Shown piece after piece: positions 17,601-29,614 of a stretch of DNA of 64,000 nucleotides (position 1 is the stretch's first letter; every line of letters begins with the position of its first letter). The position numbers and the translations under genes are program-made. The notes beneath the pieces were generated by a model. That model searched no databases and had not been told where the DNA came from. It saw nothing but the letters and a program-made list of their open reading frames with translations. Source of the stretch: an uncultured Bacilli bacterium (GTDB taxonomy: Bacteria > Bacillota_I > Bacilli_A > RF39 > UBA660); assembly GCA_934085565.1 (NCBI GenBank), contig CAKOHG010000002.1:124001-188000 (forward strand). Reading direction: 5' to 3'.

Positions 17601-17635
17601 AAAAGGAAAGTAGGAGGAATTACTTTTCTTTTTTT
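17601..17635 (+). terminator. Intrinsic terminator after BrkB gene / structured RNA
   Basis: A 12-bp stem (17601-17612 with 17621-17632, one G-U pair) closes an 8-base loop and runs into a T tract. It lies directly behind the candidate pseudoknot. Confidence 0.85.
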
Positions 17636-17643
17636 AGACAATG

Positions 17644-17652
17644 TGTTAAAAT
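17644..17652 (+). promoter_or_regulatory. Extended -10 promoter of gpmI
   Basis: TGT precedes TAAAAT (17647-17652), 31 bases before the start codon. Confidence 0.5.
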
Positions 17653-17682
17653 GTTTTTGCATTATGAGAGGAAATGAAACAA

Positions 17683-19185
17683 ATGAAAAAAATATGTATG
17701 GTTATTTTAGATGGTTTTGGCTATAGTGACAATAAATTAGGAAATGCTGTCATGATGGCTCCACCTACTAACTTTTTGAATTTATGGAAAAAATATCCTC
17801 ATAGTTTATTAGAAGCTAGTGAAGAAGCTGTTGGTCTACCTAAAGGACAATTTGGTAACAGTGAAGTAGGTCACATGACAATTGGAGCTGGTTATAAAAT
17901 TTTACAATCTAATGAACTTATCAATTCTTTTTTAGATGGTGATTATCATCAAAATGAAGTATTTGAAGAACTTTTAAATAAAGCTCGTGAAGAAAATAAA
18001 AGAATTCATTTAATTGGTTTAACAAGCGATGGTGGGGTTCATGGTAATATTGAACATACCTTAAAATTATTAGACATCTTTGCTAAAGAAGGCATTAAAG
18101 ATGTTTATGTTCACGTCATTAGTGATGGTAGAGATACTGATATTCATTCTTTATATAGTTATATTTCTATGTTAGAAGAAAAAATGAATACTCTTCATGT
18201 TGGTAAGATTGCTTCTATCTGTGGTCGTTATTATGCGATGGACCGTGATAAAAACTTTGATAGAACTAAGAAATACTATGACCTTATTGTAAATGGCAAT
18301 GGTATTTTAGCTGAAAATATCCCGAAAGCGATTCAAACTTGTTATACCAAAGATATTACAGACGAATTTATTCCGCCATTAAAAACAACATCTTATCAAA
18401 AGATTGAGGAAGATGATATTGTTTTATGGACCAATTATCGTATCGATAGAGCCAAACAAATTATGAGTGCTCTAGCTTCTAATAATTTCCAAGATTTTGA
18501 AATTAAAGATGTTAAATTTAATGCTTATTCTTTTTTACCTATTGATTCTAAAATCAAAGCTAAAAATATTTTAGAAAGAGCTAAAATAGAAATGCCATTA
18601 GGCGTATATTTATCTAAACTTGGTCTTACACAAGCTAGGGTAGCTGAGACAGAAAAATATGCTCATGTTACTTATTTCTTTGATGGTGAAAGCAATGCTT
18701 CTTTAGAGGGATGTCAAAAGTTTTTAATTCCATCTCCTAAAGTAGCAACTTATGACTTGAAACCAGAAATGAGTGCGATTGATGTTACTAAAAAAGTAGT
18801 TAATTGCATGGATAAAGATTATGATTTTATTTTAGTTAATTATGCTAATCCAGATATGGTTGGTCATACTGGTAATTTAGAAGCAACTATTAAAGCCTGT
18901 GTTACCGTAGATTTATGTTTAAAATTACTTGCTGAAAAAGCCGAAGAAAATTTTTATACTTTAGTAGTTTTAGCAGACCATGGTAATGCGGATAAAATGC
19001 TTGATGAACAAGGTAATCCAGTTACCACTCATACAACAAGTTTAGTACCTTTCATTATCACAGATGAAAAAGTAAAACTTGAAGAAAAGGGTGCCTTACC
19101 TAATGTTGCTCCAACTGTATTAGACTATATGCAAATAGCTTTACCAAAGGAAATGAAAGAAACAAAAAGTTTACTTATTAAATAA
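17683..19185 (+). CDS. gpmI: 2,3-bisphosphoglycerate-independent phosphoglycerate mutase
   Basis: A 500-residue two-metal enzyme of the alkaline phosphatase superfamily that interconverts 3- and 2-phosphoglycerate in glycolysis. It begins MKKICMVILDGFG; the catalytic Ser lies in GNSEVGHMTIGAG, SDGGVHGNIEHT and CGRYYAMDRD form substrate-site segments, and VLADHGNAD and HTT carry late metal ligands. An in-frame ATG at 17674 is only 2 bases from AGAGG, so 17683 is preferred. It is a single-gene unit. Confidence 0.96.
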   Translation: MKKICMVILDGFGYSDNKLGNAVMMAPPTNFLNLWKKYPHSLLEASEEAVGLPKGQFGNSEVGHMTIGAGYKILQSNELINSFLDGDYHQNEVFEELLNKAREENKRIHLIGLTSDGGVHGNIEHTLKLLDIFAKEGIKDVYVHVISDGRDTDIHSLYSYISMLEEKMNTLHVGKIASICGRYYAMDRDKNFDRTKKYYDLIVNGNGILAENIPKAIQTCYTKDITDEFIPPLKTTSYQKIEEDDIVLWTNYRIDRAKQIMSALASNNFQDFEIKDVKFNAYSFLPIDSKIKAKNILERAKIEMPLGVYLSKLGLTQARVAETEKYAHVTYFFDGESNASLEGCQKFLIPSPKVATYDLKPEMSAIDVTKKVVNCMDKDYDFILVNYANPDMVGHTGNLEATIKACVTVDLCLKLLAEKAEENFYTLVVLADHGNADKMLDEQGNPVTTHTTSLVPFIITDEKVKLEEKGALPNVAPTVLDYMQIALPKEMKETKSLLIK

Positions 19186-19186
19186 T

Positions 19187-19216
19187 AAAAACGTGTGGGA
19201 AAACCAACGTTTTTTT
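19187..19216 (+). terminator. Intrinsic terminator after gpmI
   Basis: AAAAACG with CGTTTTT forms the stem across 19187-19213, with extra TGG/CCA pairing possible inside, and a T-run follows. Confidence 0.8.
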
Positions 19217-19246
19217 GTTTTGACAGTGGTTTTTTAATAGGAATAC

Positions 19247-19255
19247 TGTTATAAT
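19247..19255 (+). promoter_or_regulatory. Extended -10 promoter of pcrA operon
   Basis: TGT precedes TATAAT (19250-19255). A TTGACA at 19220-19225 is 24 bases upstream, too far for a standard spacer, so the extended -10 is the likelier core. Confidence 0.55.
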
Positions 19256-19276
19256 TATTCGAGAGGTTTGATAAAC

Positions 19277-21355
19277 ATGATAGATTTAAGCAATTTAAAT
19301 GAATTACAAAAAGAAGCGGTAGAACATATTGATGGTCCATGTTTAGTTATTGCTGGCGCAGGCTCTGGTAAAACAAAAGTTTTAACAACGAGAATTGCAA
19401 ATTTAATAGCAAATGGTGTCCCATCTTATCAAATACTAGCTATCACATTTACCAACAAAGCAGCTAAAGAAATGAAAGAAAGAATCGCTGGTTTAACATC
19501 TTTTACAGACGCTTTTGTCGGAACTTTCCATAGTTTTGGCATGAGAATTATTAGAGAAAATGTCGAAGCATTAGATATGAAACGTAATTTTACTATTTTA
19601 GATACGGATGATGTCACCAGTCTTATTAAAAAAATCTTAAAAGAAAAAGGATATGATCCAAAAGAAGTATCGCCTTATTTTGTACGTAGTAAAATTAGTT
19701 TTATCAAAAATGAAATGTTAACTCCTTATGAAATTGAAAAATATTTTATAGATGATTTAGAGAAAATAGCTTATGAGGTTTATTTAGAATATAGTAGCAT
19801 TTTACAAAAAAATAATTCTGTGGATTTTGATGATTTATTAAGACTTCCTGTTTTGCTTTTTGAACGTCATCCAGAGATTTTAGAAATCTATCAAAATAGA
19901 TACCGTTATATATTGATTGATGAGTATCAAGATACGAATGAAGTGCAATATAAAATGGTCAAATTATTAGCTAAAAAAAGAAGAAACTTATTTGTAGTAG
20001 GTGACCCCGACCAATCTATTTACCAATTTAGGGGTGCTAATTATAAAAATATTTTGAATTTTGAAAAAGATTATCCAGATACCAAGGTGATTTCTTTGGA
20101 AGATAACTATCGTAGTACCAAAATGATTTTAGACGCTGCAAATGATGTTATTAAAAATAATCAAAATCGTAAAGAAAAAAATTTAAGAAGTCATCATGGC
20201 GAAGGTTCTAAAATAAAATATATGCGTGCTTCTGATGAAAAAGAAGAAGCTCACTTTATTATAAGAGAAATTCGTAAATTATTAGAAGAAGGTTATCAAA
20301 AGAAAGACATTGCGGTTTTCTATCGTACAAATGCCCAATCTCGTTCTTTAGAAGAACAATTTTTAAAAAGTAATATTCCCTATAAGGTAGTAGGTAGTTT
20401 TTATTTCTATTCACGAAAAGAAATTAAAGATTTAATTAGTTATTTGAAACTCATTTTGAATCCAGCGGATGATATTAGTCTTCGAAGAGTTATTAATACA
20501 CCTAAAAGAGGAATTGGTAATGCGAGTATTGATAAATTAGAACTACGAGCTTTAGAAAAGAAAACAAGTATGTTTGAAGCTATAGAAAGTGGTAAAGAAA
20601 AAAATTTTAAAGATTTGATTACTACCTTACAAGAAGACGCGAAAAGTTTAAGCTTAACCGAATTAGTGGAAGATGTTTTAAATAAATCCGGCTTAAGACA
20701 GGACCTTGAAAATGAAAAGTCCTTGGAAGCTGAGTTAAGACTAGATAACTTAAACGAGTTTAAAAGTATTACCGCTAATTATGAAAAAGAAACTGGTAGT
20801 GTTGATTTAGGAGATTTCTTAGAAGAAATTAGTCTTGTGGCTGATATGACAGAACATAAAGAAGAAGGTGACGTGGTTACCTTAATGACTCTTCATAGTG
20901 CAAAAGGTTTGGAGTTTCCGGTTGTTTTCTTAACGGGGATGGAAGAAGAATTATTTCCTCATCTAAATAGTTTAATGGAAAAAGATGGTTTAGAAGAAGA
21001 AAGAAGACTTTGCTACGTTGGAATCACAAGAGCCAAAGAGCGTCTTTATTTAACAAATGCCAGACAAAGAATGCTTTATGGAAGAACAACCCAAAGTATG
21101 CCAAGTAGATTTTTGGATGAAATATCCGATGATTTAATTGAAAATATGAGTCAAGAGCAAAAATTTGTCGTTAAATCTTCTATGTATAATGATACCGATG
21201 TGGCTTATCAAGTTGGTGATATTGTCATTCATGATACTTTTGGCAGAGGTGTTGTTGTCGGTGTCGATAAGACTTTAATAAGTATTGCTTTTGGCAAACA
21301 ATATGGTATCAAAAAGATGATGAAAAATCATAAAAGTTTAAGAAAGGTAAGTTAG
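19277..21355 (+). CDS. pcrA: ATP-dependent DNA helicase PcrA (UvrD family)
   Basis: A 692-residue SF1A helicase active in repair and removal of proteins from DNA. The motifs run in order: Q motif near LNELQKEAV, Walker A (AGAGSGKT, near residue 30), motif Ia (TFTNKAAKEMKER), Walker B (DEYQDTN), motif III (GDPDQSIYQFRGA), motif IV (RTNAQSR), motif V (MTLHSAKGLEFPVVFLTG) and motif VI (VGITRAKERLYL). The C-terminal RNA-polymerase-interacting Tudor-like region (GDIVIHDTFGRGVVVGV) is intact. It is followed by ligA two genes later; a pcrA-ligA linkage is common in Bacillota. Confidence 0.97.
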   Translation: MIDLSNLNELQKEAVEHIDGPCLVIAGAGSGKTKVLTTRIANLIANGVPSYQILAITFTNKAAKEMKERIAGLTSFTDAFVGTFHSFGMRIIRENVEALDMKRNFTILDTDDVTSLIKKILKEKGYDPKEVSPYFVRSKISFIKNEMLTPYEIEKYFIDDLEKIAYEVYLEYSSILQKNNSVDFDDLLRLPVLLFERHPEILEIYQNRYRYILIDEYQDTNEVQYKMVKLLAKKRRNLFVVGDPDQSIYQFRGANYKNILNFEKDYPDTKVISLEDNYRSTKMILDAANDVIKNNQNRKEKNLRSHHGEGSKIKYMRASDEKEEAHFIIREIRKLLEEGYQKKDIAVFYRTNAQSRSLEEQFLKSNIPYKVVGSFYFYSRKEIKDLISYLKLILNPADDISLRRVINTPKRGIGNASIDKLELRALEKKTSMFEAIESGKEKNFKDLITTLQEDAKSLSLTELVEDVLNKSGLRQDLENEKSLEAELRLDNLNEFKSITANYEKETGSVDLGDFLEEISLVADMTEHKEEGDVVTLMTLHSAKGLEFPVVFLTGMEEELFPHLNSLMEKDGLEEERRLCYVGITRAKERLYLTNARQRMLYGRTTQSMPSRFLDEISDDLIENMSQEQKFVVKSSMYNDTDVAYQVGDIVIHDTFGRGVVVGVDKTLISIAFGKQYGIKKMMKNHKSLRKVS

Positions 21356-21357
21356 TT

Positions 21358-21710
21358 ATGAATAGTGTTGATATGTTACAAATAGAAATTTTTAAGAAAG
21401 GAAGGGTTGCTGATCTTTTTTATGATGGGGAATTTCCTTATTTATTATGGCAAGACGTTGGTTCTGACGCACTTCAAAGAGTTGATATTAATCTATTGAG
21501 TTCTTGGAGAAATATTGATAGTACTTTGAAAAGTACTCCTTTAAATAATTTATTAGTCTCTTATCTTAATGGATATTATAGAACGGCTTTGTTTTCAGGA
21601 AATGATGTGATGACAATGGCAAATCGTGATTTAAGAAATTGCCTTGATTCCATAGAAAATACTCTTAGTGCTAAAAAAGAAGTGGCAAATCAAATTGGAG
21701 GTTTTACGCG

Positions 21711-21714
<4 letters not shown>
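21358..21714 (+). CDS. Small unknown protein in the pcrA-ligA operon
   Basis: A 118-residue protein without signal peptide or membrane span, and not recognised. Its first half is beta-like (IFKKGRVADLFYDGEFPYLLWQD), its second half helical. It sits 2 bases after pcrA and overlaps the nucleotidyltransferase gene by 4 bases, so it is co-translated with both. In other Bacillota this slot is often taken by other genes; a link to DNA repair would be guesswork. Confidence 0.6.
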
Positions 21715-24627
<2,913 letters not shown>

Positions 24628-24629
<2 letters not shown>

Positions 24630-25266
24630 AGTCTTCGTAAATCGCGTCAATATAATAAATAGGGCGACCTTCTTTAAAATATTGTTTTTCATAATTGGTC
24701 ATAATATTAGGAATTTGTAGTTCATCATGATGTAAATCCATACTTACTCTTTTGAAAGTATACCAGTAAGATGAAAGATACTCAATAGAACGCGCAATGT
24801 AACCTTTGTTATCTGTTTTCACAATAATATGTTTTTTCTTTTTAAATATTTTATCGTAAAGTTTCAAATAAACTGGATGAGTTAATCTTTTTCTCTCATC
24901 AATTTTTTTAGGCCATGGTTCTGGAAAGGTAAGATAAATGGTATCAATTTCTTTTCCAAAAACCGTATCTAAATAAGTCGCGTCCATGCAAATAAGTTTT
25001 AAATTAGGAAGATTTTTATTATTTAAATTATTAACAGCATTTACCATTTGTGATTCATTGATTTCAATTCCTATAAAGTTTTTATTAGGGTAAGTTTTAG
25101 CCATGTCAATAATAAAATCTCCTCTACCCATACCAATTTCAATACATATAGGATTATTATTTTTGAACACATCTTTCCATTTATTTTTAAAACTTTTGGG
25201 GTTAGTTACGAGATAGTTTGATTTTTTGATAATATCCTCGGCATTTTTAATTTTAATATATTCCAT
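24628..25266 (-). CDS. trmB: tRNA (guanine-N7-)-methyltransferase
   Basis: A 212-residue Rossmann-fold methyltransferase that forms m7G46 in tRNA. The SAM-binding segment is EIGMGRGDFIIDMA, and the family signature FPEPWPKKIDERKRL is present (FPDPWPKKRH in many homologues). The C-terminal NYEKQYFKEGRPIYYID segment also matches the family. It is transcribed alone from an extended -10 promoter (25293-25301). Confidence 0.95.
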
Positions 25267-25292
25267 AATTTTGTCCGTCCTTTTCGTTTTTT

Positions 25293-25301
25293 ATTATAGC
25301 A
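25293..25301 (-). promoter_or_regulatory. Extended -10 promoter of trmB
   Basis: On the minus strand TGC precedes TATAAT (complement of 25293-25301), about 27 bases before the start codon. Confidence 0.6.
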
Positions 25302-25343
25302 TACGAATGATAAAAAGCCTAGATAATCTGTTTTTTTAAAAAC

Positions 25344-25415
25344 AATGTAAAAATAGCTTAGATTTTAATGTAAACTTATCAAAAAATAGAGATGATTAGA
25401 AAATATTAATGTAAA
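25344..25415 (+). repeat. Three direct AATGTAAA repeats upstream of mgtA
   Basis: AATGTAAA occurs at 25344-25351, 25367-25374 and 25408-25415 in the 190-base gap before the mgtA-type gene. The last two extend to TTAATGTAAA. They could be operator half-sites, but AT-rich chance repeats cannot be excluded. No M-box magnesium riboswitch is visible here. Confidence 0.3.
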
Positions 25416-25457
25416 ATAAAAATAGAGTTAGAATATAAAAAGTGAGGTAAGTAAGGC

Positions 25458-28094
25458 ATGATAAGGTTATTTTTCATTAAAAGCAAATTAAACAATAAAA
25501 ATTTAATAAATAACAATGACGACAAAATATTAGAAAAATACATAAATATTGCCAAGAAATCAAAAGAAGAAATATTACAAGAATTTAATACAAATATAGA
25601 AAAAGGCTTAACAACGAAAGAAGCTAACTTACGTTTAGAAAAAGATGGTGAAAATGTTGTTGTTAAAGATGATAAACACTCCTTTATATATTTCTTTATA
25701 AATTCTTTTAATGATAAATTTATTTTTATTCTCCTTCTTTTAGCAATAATAAATAAATTAGTCGGTAGTGATACGATAGGTACGATTATTATTTTAGCTA
25801 TTGGTTTTATAAGTGCTATGATAAAATTCTTACAAAATTATTCTACTTATAAGTTTAATAGAAAATTAAAAAGTGAAATGTTTTCAACAGCTATGGTTGT
25901 AAGAAACGGTAAAGAAGGAATACTAAGAACTGAAAAAGTTGTTAAAGGAGATATTATTCATTTAAATGCTGGAGCTATTATTCCAGCCGATGTCATCATC
26001 ATAGAAAATAAGGATTTATTTTTAAATCAATCCGTTTTTACAGGAGAAAGTGCCCCAATTGAGAAAAAAGCTTTATTTAATGATACGAATGAAATATTTT
26101 CTTTATCGAATGTATGCTTGATGGGAACAAGTGTTATAAGTGGTAATGCAACTGCGGTTGTTATTAATACAGGCTTTAAAACTTATCTGGGAAGCATGGG
26201 TAAACAAATTGACAATAAAAGAGAAATGACGAATTTTGAAAAGGGAATGAATGAAATCACAAAGTTATTAATTAAATATATGGTTGTGGTTTCCATAGCT
26301 GTCTTTTTCATCTATGCTTTTATTCGTAAAGATATTTTAGAAGCCATTTTGTTTTCTTTATCCGTCGCGGTAGGGATTACTCCAACGATGTTACCTATGA
26401 TTGTGAATGTTAATTTAACTAAAGGAACAAAAACGCTTGCAAAGAAAAAAACATTAGTAAAGAGCATTCAAGCAATTCAAAATTTAGGTGCCATTGATGT
26501 TTTATGTACAGATAAAACAGGAACATTAACCTTAGATAAAATTGTTTTACAAAAATACATTAACGTTGAAGGAAAAGAAGATTTATCTATATTAGAATAT
26601 GCCTTTTTAAATAGTTACTATAGTACAGGAATGAAAAATCTAGTAGATAAAGCGATTATAACTTACGGTCTAGAGCATAAGATAAAAGATCAAATCGAGG
26701 CTTATGAAAAAATAGACGAAATACCATTTGACTACACAAGAAAAAAAGTAAGTGTTGTTGTTAAACATGAAAATCATTATAGAATAATTACAAAAGGTGC
26801 TTTAGAGGAAATATTAAAGGTTTGTAAGGATGTTAAGATTAATGAAACATATAAACCATTAACAAAAGATATGCTGGAAAGTATTAATAAAAATGCCGAA
26901 AGTCTTGCTAAAGAAGGCATGCAAGTTATTGCACTTGCTTCCAAAAAAGAATACCGAGGTAAAGATATTTTTGATAGTAATGATGAAAAAGACATGACAT
27001 TTATCGGGTTTGTTGCTTTTTTAGACCCGCCAAAAAAAGAGGTTAAAAGCACCATCCAAAAGTTAAAAGAATATGGAGTAACCACTAAAATTTTGACAGG
27101 AGATAATCCTTATGCCACGGAAAATATTTGTCGTTTGGTAGGAATAGAAAATTCAGAAATATTACTTGGCTCAGATATTGATGATATGGAAGATTCAAAG
27201 CTTTCTAAAAAGGTAAAAGAAGTAAATGTTTTTGCCAGAATGAATCCTTTACAAAAAGAGAGAATAATAAAAACACTTAGACAAAATGGACACGTTGTTG
27301 GTTATATGGGTGACGGGGTAAACGACGCCCCATCATTACATAATGCGGATGTAGGAATCTGTGTAAATACGGCAACAGATATTGCCAAAGAAGCCAGTGA
27401 TATCATTCTATTAGAAAAAAGTTTAAAAGTTGTATTTAATGGGGTTATCGAGGGAAGAAAAGTATACGGTAATATCATAAAATATATGAAAATGGCTTTA
27501 AGTTCTGATTTTGGTGATGTATTTAGTATTTTTCTTGCTAGTATTTTCTTACCATTTTTACCATTATTACCTATTCAAATGTTGATTCAAGATTTTTTAT
27601 ATGATTTTTCTCAAATCGGTATACCTTATGATAATGTTGATGAAGAATTTTTACTTAAACCTAAAAAGTGGAATACAAAAGGATTGGGAACATTCATGAA
27701 TGTAATGGGACCAGTAAGTTCTATTATTGATGTTCTAGCATTTTTAAGTTTTTGGTTTATCCTTGGTTACAACCAAACTGTAAGCGAAAGTTATTTTCAA
27801 ACAGCTTGGTTTGTAGAGTGCTTGATAAGTGAAACCTTAATTATTCATTTTATTAGGACGTCTAAAGTTCCTTTTGTTCAATCAAAAGCTAATCCTATAT
27901 TAACGTGTTTAACGACAGTTACGATAATAGGGACCATATTGGCTCCAATAGTTTTACATAATATTAAATCTTTTCATTTTGAATTATTGCCACCATTATA
28001 TTATGTGCTAGTAGTAGGCTTAACTATTTTATATGTGATTTTAGTTCAAATTGTAAAGAAAATATACATTAAGAAATTTGGAAGTTGGTTATAA
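25458..28094 (+). CDS. mgtA: Magnesium-translocating P-type ATPase (MgtA/MgtB type)
   Basis: An 878-residue P3B-type ATPase. It has the TGES loop (FTGESAPIEK), the phosphorylated Asp in TDKTGTLT (near residue 351), TGDNPYATE, MGDGVNDAP, and about ten membrane segments. The MgtA-specific stretch near the C-terminus (SSDFGDVFSIFLAS, PFLPLLPIQMLIQDFLYD, IPYDNVDEEFL) supports Mg2+ import rather than Ca2+ or Cu+. The ribosome-binding site is GAGGTAAG. It is transcribed alone. Confidence 0.92.
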   Translation: MIRLFFIKSKLNNKNLINNNDDKILEKYINIAKKSKEEILQEFNTNIEKGLTTKEANLRLEKDGENVVVKDDKHSFIYFFINSFNDKFIFILLLLAIINKLVGSDTIGTIIILAIGFISAMIKFLQNYSTYKFNRKLKSEMFSTAMVVRNGKEGILRTEKVVKGDIIHLNAGAIIPADVIIIENKDLFLNQSVFTGESAPIEKKALFNDTNEIFSLSNVCLMGTSVISGNATAVVINTGFKTYLGSMGKQIDNKREMTNFEKGMNEITKLLIKYMVVVSIAVFFIYAFIRKDILEAILFSLSVAVGITPTMLPMIVNVNLTKGTKTLAKKKTLVKSIQAIQNLGAIDVLCTDKTGTLTLDKIVLQKYINVEGKEDLSILEYAFLNSYYSTGMKNLVDKAIITYGLEHKIKDQIEAYEKIDEIPFDYTRKKVSVVVKHENHYRIITKGALEEILKVCKDVKINETYKPLTKDMLESINKNAESLAKEGMQVIALASKKEYRGKDIFDSNDEKDMTFIGFVAFLDPPKKEVKSTIQKLKEYGVTTKILTGDNPYATENICRLVGIENSEILLGSDIDDMEDSKLSKKVKEVNVFARMNPLQKERIIKTLRQNGHVVGYMGDGVNDAPSLHNADVGICVNTATDIAKEASDIILLEKSLKVVFNGVIEGRKVYGNIIKYMKMALSSDFGDVFSIFLASIFLPFLPLLPIQMLIQDFLYDFSQIGIPYDNVDEEFLLKPKKWNTKGLGTFMNVMGPVSSIIDVLAFLSFWFILGYNQTVSESYFQTAWFVECLISETLIIHFIRTSKVPFVQSKANPILTCLTTVTIIGTILAPIVLHNIKSFHFELLPPLYYVLVVGLTILYVILVQIVKKIYIKKFGSWL

Positions 28095-28150
28095 AATAAA
28101 TTCAAAAAAAATTAAGTCATAAAAGACCTAAACAACTAAATTTCTACCTT

Positions 28151-28191
28151 AAAGTAAGTAGCTAACAAAAAAGTGCATACTTACTTTTTTT
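28151..28191 (+). terminator. Intrinsic terminator after mgtA-type gene
   Basis: A perfect 10-bp stem, AAAGTAAGTA (28151-28160) with TACTTACTTT (28178-28187), runs into seven T. Confidence 0.88.
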
Positions 28192-28209
28192 CTTCTATTG
28201 TCATACAAT
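28181..28209 (+). promoter_or_regulatory. Promoter of the variant MBL-fold gene
   Basis: TTACTT (28181-28186) and TACAAT (28204-28209) are 17 bases apart. The -35 overlaps the preceding terminator. Confidence 0.5.
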
Positions 28210-28263
28210 GAATTCATCAAGGACAGAAACGTTTTAATCTTTGAAATAGGATGGGAGATATTT

Positions 28264-29055
28264 ATGAAAAATACAAAAATTAAGTTAAATAAAGGAGAAG
28301 TATTAGTTTATGATTTTGGTAATTTAATAGTGCATAACTATAACACAAACGATTATTTAAATAATCAAGTTATCATACTAGAAAAAAATCAAAAAGCAGT
28401 TATTATTGAATCTCCAACTTTTTATGACAATTATGCGGAGCTAGAAGATTATATTAAATCATTAAATGTTAAGTTAGATGGACTAGTTCTTTCTTATCAC
28501 ATGGGTGGTGGAAGTTTCTTGAAAAATGAAAAGAAATATGCCACTTTAAAAGCTAATGAATATGGTCATCATGGTGGAGGAAAATCTTTAATTGATAATT
28601 TCACGAATGCTTTTGGTGAAGAATTTGATAAAAATATTCATGATGTAAATGAATATATCAATGGTGGGACGCTTACTTTAGCAGACATTGAAATGAATAT
28701 TATTCCTACGAATGATGCTTTTGATATAGAAATTCCTGAAATAAATTCTATATATACTCATATGTTAGGCAGTGACTGTCATTCTATTATTGCGGGAGAA
28801 AGTCATGCACATAATATGATAGAAACTTTAAAAGGATATGTTGAAAAAGATTATAATTTAATTTTAACTTCACATTATATTCCGGAAGGTATAGAAGCGG
28901 TTAAAGAAAAAATTTCTTATATAGAAACTTTATTAGTTATTGCAAGTGATTCTCATAGTGTTACTGAAATGATTACGAAAGTTAAAAATGCTTATCCAAA
29001 TTATAGTGGTGATAATTATTTAGAAATGACAGCTAACTTTTTCTTTCAAAATTAG
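28264..29055 (+). CDS. Variant metallo-beta-lactamase-fold hydrolase-like protein
   Basis: A 263-residue protein with the layout of an MBL-fold enzyme: paired N-terminal strands ending NQVIILEKNQKAVIIES, then LDGLVLSYHMGGG where the HxHxDH motif should be, a later HMLGSDCHSIIAG, and ILTSHYIPEG near the end. Only single metal-ligand-like His/Asp residues remain, so it is either a divergent metallohydrolase or a non-enzymatic relative. ATG at 28264 is chosen for GGGAGA; an in-frame TTG at 28198 lies in the promoter. An HxlR regulator follows after 49 bases, probably its controller. Confidence 0.6.
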   Translation: MKNTKIKLNKGEVLVYDFGNLIVHNYNTNDYLNNQVIILEKNQKAVIIESPTFYDNYAELEDYIKSLNVKLDGLVLSYHMGGGSFLKNEKKYATLKANEYGHHGGGKSLIDNFTNAFGEEFDKNIHDVNEYINGGTLTLADIEMNIIPTNDAFDIEIPEINSIYTHMLGSDCHSIIAGESHAHNMIETLKGYVEKDYNLILTSHYIPEGIEAVKEKISYIETLLVIASDSHSVTEMITKVKNAYPNYSGDNYLEMTANFFFQN

Positions 29056-29104
29056 TTTATAAAAATTAGCTAATCATTTATAATATTTTTAAGGAAGTGA
29101 CTTT

Positions 29105-29416
29105 ATGCCAAAATTATCAACAGAATGTCCCGTTTTTTATACAGCCAATTTAATAGGCAACAAATGGAAGATTATTATTTTAAGAGATTTATTAACTGGT
29201 ACCAAAAGGTATAGTGAACTTTCCAAAAGTGTTACAGGTATATCAGCAAAAGTATTAACCGAAAATCTAAGAGATTTAGAAAAATCAGGTATTATCACCA
29301 GAAAAGTCTATCCAGTAGTACCACCTAAAGTAGAATATTCTTTAACGAATAAAGGTGAAGATTTAAAAGATGTTATAAATGCTATGAAAGAATATGGTTT
29401 AAAATATAAAGATTAA
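29105..29416 (+). CDS. HxlR family transcriptional regulator
   Basis: A 103-residue winged-helix regulator with the HxlR pattern: Cys in ECPVFYTANLIGNKWKIIIL, LRDLLTGTKRYSELSKSV, then the recognition helix SAKVLTENLRDLEKSGII and the wing ending VEYSLTNKGEDL. HxlR proteins respond to small electrophiles or redox signals, often through the conserved Cys (residue 8 here). The ribosome-binding site is AAGGAAG. It shares a transcript with the upstream MBL-fold gene and is followed by a terminator. Confidence 0.92.
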   Translation: MPKLSTECPVFYTANLIGNKWKIIILRDLLTGTKRYSELSKSVTGISAKVLTENLRDLEKSGIITRKVYPVVPPKVEYSLTNKGEDLKDVINAMKEYGLKYKD

Positions 29417-29419
29417 AAT

Positions 29420-29456
29420 AACTATCATGAATGAAATTACTTTGTGATAGTTTTTT
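29420..29456 (+). terminator. Intrinsic terminator after hxlR-type gene
   Basis: ACTATCA (29420-29426) pairs with TGATAGT (29444-29450) around a 17-base loop, followed by six T. Confidence 0.8.
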
Positions 29457-29519
29457 TATAAAACAAACTCTAAATCATGAAAAAATTAACTTTCAAGAAT
29501 GTCAATATTATAATTTAGA

Positions 29520-29548
29520 TTTAAAAAGTCATTTGTATTTAGTATAAT
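29520..29548 (+). promoter_or_regulatory. Promoter of the HNH nuclease gene
   Basis: TTTAAA (29520-29525) and TATAAT (29543-29548) are separated by 17 bases. A perfect 8-bp inverted repeat, CAAACTAA/TTAGTTTG (29554-29561 and 29575-29582), starts at the predicted transcription start; it could be an operator or a 5' hairpin. Confidence 0.6.
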
Positions 29549-29614
29549 AATAGCAAACTAATATATTTATAAATTTAGTTTGGAAGTATATGTTATGAAA
29601 AGGAGAGAGCAAAT

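Noticed and set aside
17644..17682. A second riboswitch-like element just before gpmI
   Set aside because: Only an extended -10 and a ribosome-binding site are visible in this stretch; the structured part ends at the terminator at 17635.
25267..25457. Possible M-box magnesium riboswitch before mgtA
   Set aside because: The M-box is long, GC-rich and has conserved loops; this gap is AT-rich with only short stems.
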